Assembly: GCA_964407285.1 (NCBI GenBank)
Contig: CAYOVG010000023.1
Coordinates: 1-35,723, forward strand
DNA: 35,723 nt
Reading direction: 5' to 3'
Source: CAYOVG01 sp964407285
Lineage (GTDB): Bacteria > Desulfobacterota > Syntrophobacteria > Syntrophobacterales > Syntrophobacteraceae
The notes under the pieces were generated by a model. That model was given only the letters and a program-made list of their open reading frames with translations, was not told where the DNA came from and searched no databases. Below, in pieces: positions 30,871-35,723 of the stretch. The position numbers and the translations under genes were made by a program. Each line of letters starts with the position of its first letter. Within the stretch, counting starts at the first letter, position 1.

Positions 30871-31455
30871 ATGAGAATCACGGTGAAAAACGAACGTAAC
30901 AGCGGGAGGCGGGTTGGTTGGACGAAGGTCGTGACCGGCGTTGATACGACCAAAGCCAATGGCTACGCATTCCAGGGTGATTTCCTGCAGGAAGGCCGGC
31001 AGTACGATTTCTCCGATGGTATGGTGATCATCGAGGTCACCCCCGAGGGGTCGGTGAAAAATTCCTATCAGATGGCGGCCTGCCGCGTGGTTCGCGGCGA
31101 CGAACTGGTGCAGGTCGGTGAGTGGCACGACTGGCGTGAAGAGTTCCTGAATTTCCGCGACCTGGTTGCCGAAACTCTTAAATCAGCACAGGAGCAGCCG
31201 GAACCGGAAGCCACTGGAGAATGCCTGGCCAACGTGAGCACGGAAGCACTTCTTGAGGAACTTCGCCGCCGTGGGGTTCTCCCCGTCCAGAAAGAGGCGC
31301 CGCCACGGAAGCCAGCCAAGCCCGGGAACGTAATGTCCCGCGCGTGGGAGATAGCCCGCGCGAGCGCTGCCAGGTTCGGCGGTAGTTCAAAGGCGTACTT
31401 CCAGGAAGCACTCCGCCAGGCTTGGGCGGAGAAGAAGCTGAGCAAAGCAGCATAA
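30871..31455 (+). CDS. Early phage protein with C-terminal helical mini-domain
   Basis: 194 residues; ATG at 30871 after GAAGGAGAGAGAG. First half is strand-rich (VTGVDTTKANGYAFQGDFL, MVIIEVTPEGS); a linker follows; the last 40 residues (SRAWEIARASAARFGG...YFQEALRQAW) form a helical module also seen in the protein at 31845. Function unknown. Confidence 0.75.
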   Translation: MRITVKNERNSGRRVGWTKVVTGVDTTKANGYAFQGDFLQEGRQYDFSDGMVIIEVTPEGSVKNSYQMAACRVVRGDELVQVGEWHDWREEFLNFRDLVAETLKSAQEQPEPEATGECLANVSTEALLEELRRRGVLPVQKEAPPRKPAKPGNVMSRAWEIARASAARFGGSSKAYFQEALRQAWAEKKLSKAA

Positions 31456-31469
31456 AAGAAAGGGATACC

Positions 31470-31691
31470 GTGGAACACAGGTATGAAGTCGAAACGCCAG
31501 TGAGAAGTTCAGACGGCAAAATAGTGGATTGGGTCGTAAGCTTGGTAACCTACGACAGTGACCAAGCTTACAGGGTAGAGCGCGAGATTGTGGAAGCGCA
31601 TGGGATCGCAAGAAGTAGTTGCACTATTGCTACTGGCATTGATTATGCGCTCGATATTCTCCGTGGAACCGGTAGTGAAAGCCGTTCCTAA
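31470..31691 (+). CDS. Small hypothetical early protein
   Basis: 73 residues; GTG at 31470 with AAGGGA upstream. Strand-rich start (RYEVETPVRSSDGKIVDWVVSLVTYDSD) and a helical middle. No family recognised. Same transcript as the gene before, 14 bases apart. Confidence 0.6.
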   Translation: MEHRYEVETPVRSSDGKIVDWVVSLVTYDSDQAYRVEREIVEAHGIARSSCTIATGIDYALDILRGTGSESRS

Positions 31692-31722
31692 GCGCAAATT
31701 TCGGCCCCAAAATAAATTCGAT

Positions 31723-31791
31723 AAAAAAGTTCCTGCGCAGCCGTTTGACTCCACTTTTCAAGTTGACAACCCTACTAAGTAGTGATATATA
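31723..31791 (+). promoter_or_regulatory. Early promoter module, copy 2
   Basis: A6 tract (31723-31728) inside AATTCGATAAAAAAGTTC, then 34 bases, TTGACA (31763-31768), 17-base spacer, TATATA (31786-31791). The -35 is inside AGTTGACAACC. The spacer has the palindrome CTACT-A-AGTAG (31772-31782). Drives the gene at 31845. Confidence 0.8.
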
Positions 31792-31844
31792 CAAATCAAC
31801 AAGGCAAGGAATGGTGGAGACAACGAACCGAAGGAGAGAAAGCG

Positions 31845-32267
31845 ATGAAGGCACAAGTGATCATGAAGGTGGCGCACGGAATCAGGGAAGCGGCAGCCAA
31901 GAGATGGGGCGGTAAGCCTGGCGACTACGTGCTCGGAATCGCTCTTGAGATGGCTTGGTCGGCTCACAAGAACGCGATAAAGGAGACAACGATGAGAACT
32001 TTTTACCTGATCAACAAGATGGACCCGGACAACACCGAAATCGTAAGAGGCCGCAACTGGTTAGTCTTCAAGGAAGAAAAAAATGGCTTCGTTTACGGAA
32101 TCAATCTCGTGACCGGCCGTACTGAAAGCTTTTTCCCGGACGATATCAGGTTTCACGAATTGACGGAATCAGCAAAGCGCAGAGTGGATGAATCCAGGGC
32201 GGCGCTTTCCAATATGAAGCCGATCGATTGGGACAGCATTGATCCGGCGTCGATACTGATGGATTAA
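31845..32267 (+). CDS. Early protein: helical mini-domain joined to a second module
   Basis: 140 residues; ATG at 31845 after GAAGGAGAGAAAG. Residues 5-43 (AHGIREAAAKRWGGKPGDYVLGIALEMAW) are the same kind of helical module as at the end of the 30871 protein. A second in-frame ATG at 31992 (residue 50) has AAAGGAG seven bases upstream and starts MRTFYLINKMDPD, so a 91-residue second product is likely. Function unknown. Confidence 0.7.
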   Translation: MKAQVIMKVAHGIREAAAKRWGGKPGDYVLGIALEMAWSAHKNAIKETTMRTFYLINKMDPDNTEIVRGRNWLVFKEEKNGFVYGINLVTGRTESFFPDDIRFHELTESAKRRVDESRAALSNMKPIDWDSIDPASILMD

Positions 32268-32280
32268 GGCTAAACAATCA

Positions 32281-32296
32281 CGGGGCTTCGGCCCCG
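32281..32296 (+). repeat. UUCG-loop intergenic hairpin, copy 1
   Basis: CGGGGC-TTCG-GCCCCG, a perfect 6-bp stem with the very stable UUCG loop, between two genes. Related copies at 34818-34831 and 35012-35025. Confidence 0.65.
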
Positions 32297-32310
32297 GAAA
32301 GGAAATTACA

Positions 32311-32892
32311 ATGAAAAAATTCGACGATACGATGACATGGACCGAGATGGGGCGAAAGAAGATATCAGATCGAGTATGGGTTGCGCCAGTCTACGAGCGA
32401 GACATGACGCCGGCAAACTGGGGATTCGAGGATGCTCAGCCCATCGGCTGGGTAGTTATTGAAGAGCCCGGAATCAATGACATCCGCCACGGAGTTTACG
32501 ACGATTTCGAGGATGCCAGAGCGGCGGCCATAAAGCTTGACGATGAACTTGATGCCGAGATGAGAGGAGCAATGAAATTGCAGTGGGAAGCCATCGAGGA
32601 TAACGGCGGCGGGTTGCACTTGGCAGTCATCGAAGACAATTACTGCATCTACTTCGCCAGTGGCTACGAGCACACCGACGGCAATCTTTCCCGCGACATC
32701 GCGGGTCTTCGCGCAGGCGATCACCCGGTAAGGGATGGCTGGGATGTGGTTTCGGACGGCAACCCGGACGACATGTACAGCGTACTCATTTCGCATGAGT
32801 ACGGATGGCAAGTCGTAGCCGACCAGGACGGCGTTTACCCGGATCGCATGGGCGCGGCAGCTCGCCGGGAATTCAAGGTTGAACCGGAGTAA
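32311..32892 (+). CDS. Hypothetical early protein
   Basis: 193 residues; ATG at 32311 after AAAGGAAAT. Acidic; contains GIND.RHGVYDDFEDARAAAIKLDDE and a C-terminal YGWQVVADQDGVYPDR. No family recognised. The name 'IGWVVIEEPG' region and strand pattern suggest a small soluble alpha/beta protein. Confidence 0.65.
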   Translation: MKKFDDTMTWTEMGRKKISDRVWVAPVYERDMTPANWGFEDAQPIGWVVIEEPGINDIRHGVYDDFEDARAAAIKLDDELDAEMRGAMKLQWEAIEDNGGGLHLAVIEDNYCIYFASGYEHTDGNLSRDIAGLRAGDHPVRDGWDVVSDGNPDDMYSVLISHEYGWQVVADQDGVYPDRMGAAARREFKVEPE

Positions 32893-32899
32893 TCCTGAT

Positions 32900-32920
32900 T
32901 TCACGGGAGGCCTGGCAACC
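32900..32920 (+). repeat. Intergenic repeat TTCACGGGAGGCC type, copy 1
   Basis: 21 bases shared, with two mismatches, with 33512-33532. Both follow a stop codon within about 10 bases and form a GGCC-type stem with a loop ending CAACC. Confidence 0.5.
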
Positions 32921-32950
32921 GGCCGGAAAGGCCACTATAAGGAGGGAAAC

Positions 32951-33508
32951 ATGAATTTTTGGGAAAGGGCAGCGGACCCGAATCCGCCAATAAGGCAGTT
33001 AGTTGAAAGTCAATTCGCCACCGAACTAAACGATGACTCCGTGGTGGAGGTGTTCCGCCACGTTTTCGACGAAGGAACCGCTTGGGATTGGGGCTACATC
33101 TCTAATGACGAGAGATACTTCGCGTACTATCGCGATAGTGTCCCGGTTGAGGTTTCCAGGGATTCTATCGATATCGTGGGTGGTAGCGAGTGTGAAGTAT
33201 GCCATCTTTACCCGTGGCGCGTTTTCTTTCTGTCGAACCACTCCGACATGGAATGGATCGACTCCAGGTTTGACGAACCGGTTCAGTATATGCCTTTCCC
33301 GCACGTTGAGCCGGAGTGGAGCGAGAAAGAGGTGGGAGAGCGATGTGCTGACGTGATTGAGCGTGCCGTTGCGGCTGAGACTCTTGTTATGAACGGGGAG
33401 GATTGCTTCCTTGTCGGAACGATCCTTAAGGCGAGGCTTGATTCCGGGAAGCGTACCGGTTTCATTACCATTCGGGAACTTAATGAGCCCAGAATTCGGT
33501 GGGTTTAG
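32951..33508 (+). CDS. Hypothetical early protein
   Basis: 185 residues; ATG at 32951 with AAGGAGG upstream. Acidic N-terminal half with aromatic clusters (WDWGYISNDERYFAYYRDS) and CEVCHLYPW; helical C-terminal half. No family recognised. Confidence 0.65.
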   Translation: MNFWERAADPNPPIRQLVESQFATELNDDSVVEVFRHVFDEGTAWDWGYISNDERYFAYYRDSVPVEVSRDSIDIVGGSECEVCHLYPWRVFFLSNHSDMEWIDSRFDEPVQYMPFPHVEPEWSEKEVGERCADVIERAVAAETLVMNGEDCFLVGTILKARLDSGKRTGFITIRELNEPRIRWV

Positions 33509-33511
33509 CGG

Positions 33512-33537
33512 TTCACGGGAGGCCGGTCAACCCCGGC
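33512..33537 (+). repeat. Intergenic repeat TTCACGGGAGGCC type, copy 2
   Basis: Second copy; here GCCGG-TCAACC-CCGGC (33522-33537) makes a perfect 5-bp stem. See 32900-32920. Confidence 0.5.
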
Positions 33538-33583
33538 TTCCGGCGAAGACGGGATGATAACTTAAACCATGAAAGGATGCGAC

Positions 33584-33817
33584 ATGAGAAATCGAGTGAC
33601 GAAGAACGACGTTAGGGTTGAATGGGACAACACGGGCTATTCGGCATGGATGGAATTTGCCGAGAACCCATCCATCGTAGAGCGGATCATCTCCTACGCC
33701 TGGCGCGAGGACGTATGCCTTGAGTGCGCTATCCTAGAGTGTGCCCCCGAGGAGGATGCGGCGCAGTACCGGGACCAGGGCATGCAGTGCGCCTGCGGCG
33801 ATGGCGATGATGAGTAG
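33584..33817 (+). CDS. Small Cys-rich early protein
   Basis: 77 residues; ATG at 33584 with AAAGGA upstream (an ATG at 33569 is in frame). Cysteines at CLEC, a following C and C.C near the end could bind a metal ion. No family recognised. Confidence 0.55.
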   Translation: MRNRVTKNDVRVEWDNTGYSAWMEFAENPSIVERIISYAWREDVCLECAILECAPEEDAAQYRDQGMQCACGDGDDE

Positions 33818-33827
33818 GGAGGCGAGT

Positions 33828-34433
33828 ATGCGAGAAGTAACGGCCGAAGAGGCCAAGGTGCTCCTTCAGCACCTCAAGAACATCCGACGTTCCGACTACA
33901 TCGGACCGGCAGGTCTCACCTGTGTGTTTGAAAACGGCTGGAAAGATCCAGAAGACCCCCATGTTTACGCCGGTATCTTCCGGTCTGGTCGCGGCGAAGA
34001 CCCTGAGGTGCACTTGCAATGGGGGAACATTCCTGGAGTACCTGATAGTACGTGGGATTCCCACTACTCCTTCCAGGCGGACGGACCAATCCGCAACTGG
34101 CAGGGAACCTCAAAGGAGGTGCGGAAGCACCTCCGCGGAATCGTTTACGACGCTGAATATCCAGCATCCTGGTTCGGTGTCCCGGAAACGGAACCAAGAC
34201 GACTGCGGAAGGAACTTCGGCGGCGAAGGCTCACGGTGAAGCGCATGGCCGAACTGATGAAGGCGAGCGCCAGGACATTGGAGAGTTACCTCAAGGACCC
34301 CTGGCGGCCCGACTACCGTAAGATGCCGCGCGGGGAGTACCGGTTCTTCCAGGAAGCCCTGGAAGAATTCGACAAAAAAAGTTCTCGGGCAACCTCCAAT
34401 GCTGATTTTATGGTTGACAACCCTGCTGAGTAG
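33828..34433 (+). CDS. Early protein with C-terminal HTH-like region
   Basis: 201 residues; ATG at 33828 after GGGAGG. The N-terminal 120 residues are unrecognised (YAGIFRSGRGEDPEVHLQW). Residues about 125-165 (LRKELRRRRLTVKRMAELMKASARTLESYLKD) look like a helix-turn-helix. The last 25 codons run through the A tract, -35 and spacer of the next promoter, and the stop TAG lies inside that promoter. Confidence 0.65.
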   Translation: MREVTAEEAKVLLQHLKNIRRSDYIGPAGLTCVFENGWKDPEDPHVYAGIFRSGRGEDPEVHLQWGNIPGVPDSTWDSHYSFQADGPIRNWQGTSKEVRKHLRGIVYDAEYPASWFGVPETEPRRLRKELRRRRLTVKRMAELMKASARTLESYLKDPWRPDYRKMPRGEYRFFQEALEEFDKKSSRATSNADFMVDNPAE

Positions 34434-34442
34434 TGATATAAA
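34374..34442 (+). promoter_or_regulatory. Early promoter module, copy 3
   Basis: A7 tract (34374-34380) inside AATTCGACAAAAAAAGTTC, 33 bases, TTGACA (34414-34419), 17-base spacer, TATAAA (34437-34442). The -35 is in GGTTGACAACC; the spacer holds CTGCT-G-AGTAG. Drives the genes from 34492. Confidence 0.8.
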
Positions 34443-34491
34443 CTTAACCAACAACAGGGAATGACTAACCCACAAACACATGGAGATGGCG

Positions 34492-34812
34492 ATGAGAAAA
34501 GCAGAAAAGACATACAAAGCGCTCAGAGACGTGACTTCTCACATCCCCTATAACGACATTGAGATCGATATCGACGCACTGAAGTCAGTCAACGGCGGCG
34601 ATTTTATTATCGGTATCCGCAAGATGGGAACGACGACATTTCTTTATCGCAAGCCGCAGAATTGGCATTCAGAGTTTAGCGCCGTTATGGAAACGTGGCC
34701 CAATACCGAATGGTATTCCGGGAGCGTCAACGAAGGCTGGATAACTGCTGTCAGCGACAGCGATGTTCCGAAGATGCTCAAGCATTGGGAGTATGCACAC
34801 TTCGCAAAATAA
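34492..34812 (+). CDS. Hypothetical early protein
   Basis: 106 residues; ATG at 34492 with GGAG six bases upstream (in-frame ATGs at 34480 and 34486 possible). Strand-rich with WPNTEWYSGSVNEGWITAV and a helical end. No family recognised. First gene of promoter copy 3. Confidence 0.6.
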   Translation: MRKAEKTYKALRDVTSHIPYNDIEIDIDALKSVNGGDFIIGIRKMGTTTFLYRKPQNWHSEFSAVMETWPNTEWYSGSVNEGWITAVSDSDVPKMLKHWEYAHFAK

Positions 34813-34817
34813 GTGAC

Positions 34818-34831
34818 GGGGCTTCGGCCCC
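34818..34831 (+). repeat. UUCG-loop intergenic hairpin, copy 2
   Basis: GGGGC-TTCG-GCCCC, perfect stem, six bases after a stop codon. Confidence 0.65.
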
Positions 34832-34856
34832 CATCAAAATCTACAGGGGATCGACG

Positions 34857-35006
34857 ATGACCAAGAACGCACCACGGAAGCAAATACGGCAAGAAGTCCT
34901 GGTGCACGGCGCGGCGGAAGTCGCAAGAGTGCTCGGGATGGATGAGACCAAAGTCCGAGAGATCGCGCCGGAAGAAGCCCGGCGCTGGGACGAACGGGAC
35001 GAATAA
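34857..35006 (+). CDS. 49-residue basic/acidic HTH-like protein
   Basis: ATG at 34857 with AGGGGA upstream. QEVLVHGAAEVARVLGMDETKVREIAPEEA resembles one helix-turn-helix unit. May be a small DNA-binding protein; too short to say more. Confidence 0.55.
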   Translation: MTKNAPRKQIRQEVLVHGAAEVARVLGMDETKVREIAPEEARRWDERDE

Positions 35007-35011
35007 CAGAC

Positions 35012-35025
35012 GGCGCTTCGGCCCC
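35012..35025 (+). repeat. UUCG-loop intergenic hairpin, copy 3 (imperfect)
   Basis: GGCGC-TTCG-GCCCC; one mismatch in the stem. Lies six bases after a stop and before the next ribosome binding site. Confidence 0.5.
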
Positions 35026-35041
35026 AAAGAAGGAGAAGAGC

Positions 35042-35542
35042 ATGGAGCTTTTGACGGCAATACCGGTAGCGAGTGATACAGCATTGGAAGAGGGAACCAT
35101 CCAGATAGTGCTTCGTGAAGGCGATAGCTGGATTTACCGCAGTAGAGAATCAGCAGGAATGCCACCTTCTGCCGGCATTTGGTTTGAGGTTGGCTCTTCG
35201 GGTGCGACATCGGACAGCATCTCTGATGCATGGAATAAACTTGAAACACCGATTTTTAAAGTCCTCGACGAGGATGGAGTCAATATGGAAAACGGTATGG
35301 TGCGCAGACTCGATACCAATACAGTTATCTATGTTGACGATGTGAATGGCTGGGAACTCCATAAGGCAGAGGACTTTGAGGACGCTGAACTGGAATTGGA
35401 CGCATCGAGCGTGTCCGTTGCCTGCCCTAAATGCGGCACGACGGACACGACGGCAACGGACCTCATCGCGTCCGATGCATCCCAGCCAATGATTTGCCTT
35501 GACTGTGATTGCGAATTTGACTGGGAGGTCCCGTATCTCTAG
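35042..35542 (+). CDS. Early protein with C-terminal zinc ribbon
   Basis: 166 residues; ATG at 35042 with AAGGAG upstream. Residues 1-110 form an alpha/beta part resembling nothing I know. CPKC (128-131) and CLDC (152-155), 20 residues apart, make a zinc ribbon. Likely nucleic acid or protein contact; role unknown. Confidence 0.7.
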   Translation: MELLTAIPVASDTALEEGTIQIVLREGDSWIYRSRESAGMPPSAGIWFEVGSSGATSDSISDAWNKLETPIFKVLDEDGVNMENGMVRRLDTNTVIYVDDVNGWELHKAEDFEDAELELDASSVSVACPKCGTTDTTATDLIASDASQPMICLDCDCEFDWEVPYL

Positions 35543-35563
35543 GTATCTCCCAATGAGCCCGAA

Positions 35564-35596
35564 ACGGCGCGAGAGCGCCGTCTGCCCGTTTGGGCA
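35564..35596 (+). terminator. Two hairpins after the early genes
   Basis: ACGGCGC-GAGA-GCGCCGT (35564-35581) and TGCCC-GTTT-GGGCA (35583-35596), then GGGTTTTAAC about ten bases on. Could end the early transcript, or be part of the left end of the mobile element that follows. Confidence 0.45.
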
Positions 35597-35620
35597 CCGA
35601 TGAGGGTTTTAACAGTTTTC

Positions 35621-35649
35621 TTGCAATCCGACTAAATCTATGCAATACT
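35621..35649 (+). promoter_or_regulatory. Possible promoter of the IS607-like gene
   Basis: TTGCAA (35621-35626), 17-base spacer, AATACT (35644-35649), eight bases before the ATG. TGCAAT occurs twice here (35622-35627, 35641-35646). Confidence 0.35.
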
Positions 35650-35656
35650 CCATATT

Positions 35657-35723
35657 ATGGAGAGATTAGTGGGTATCAGTGAAGCAGCGGAAGCGTTGGG
35701 GGTGTCGGTCACGACACTACGGC
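35657..35723 (+). mobile_element. Start of an IS607-like serine recombinase (partial)
   Basis: Only 22 residues are inside the window. MERLVGISEAAEALGVSVTTLR matches the MerR-like HTH that opens IS607-family TnpA resolvases; other MerR/excisionase proteins start alike, so this is not certain. If right, a tnpB should follow beyond the window, and the element's right end may be the repeat that starts the window. Confidence 0.5.

Noticed and set aside
31600..31782. Hydrophobic 60-codon plus-strand frame overlapping the 31470 gene
   Set aside because: Weak start site, overlaps another frame, and its end is only translated promoter sequence.

Overview
The window is most of the genome of a contractile-tailed (myovirus-type) bacteriophage or prophage, GC-rich, with strong GGAGG-type ribosome binding sites and sigma70-like promoters. 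The structural genes form the set found together in phages of the Bcep781/AP22 sort (DUF1073 portal, DUF2213 protease/scaffold, DUF2184 capsid, DUF4054, DUF3383 sheath, Gp138 spike, baseplate J, DUF2612). The host cannot be fixed from the sequence; a proteobacterium is plausible from the tail type and small accessory families, but this is inference. I see no integrase, replication genes, CI-like repressor or separate endolysin, so the genome is probably incomplete here.

Layout. (1) 1-4916, plus strand: transposon-end-like hairpin repeats, a truncated conserved phage gene, a dCTP deaminase, a Cys-rich protein, a tandem pair of HTH/zinc-knuckle paralogues, and several small accessory proteins. 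(2) 4958-30253, minus strand: one long, tightly packed late operon read from about 30.34 kb leftwards: small membrane proteins, terminase small and large subunits, portal, Mu F-like head protein, a fibre with a signal peptide, protease/scaffold, decoration protein, capsid, head-tail connectors, sheath, tube, a frameshifted tail chaperone pair, tape measure with a lysozyme domain, baseplate, spike, wedge, fibres. It converges on the plus-strand genes at a strong hairpin (4923-4950). (3) 30254-30870: control region with a small excisionase/MerR-type HTH gene, a late promoter with upstream direct repeats, and several inverted repeats. (4) 30871-35542, plus strand: early-type small genes of mostly unknown function, driven by three near-identical palindrome-containing promoters and separated by repeated RNA hairpins. 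(5) 35657-end: the start of an IS607-like serine recombinase, cut by the window edge.

The least ordinary parts are: the hairpin-bearing 55-bp repeat at 1-55 and 751-805 (partial third copy at 3688-3705), which resembles the right end/omega-RNA of a TnpB transposon and may pair with the IS607-like gene at the other edge; the tandem HTH + CxxC-19-CxxC paralogues; the three-copy promoter/operator module; a textbook -1 frameshift site in the tail chaperones; an internal start that would give a free scaffold protein; and a fibre island interrupted by a 100-N gap that is almost certainly an assembly artefact.
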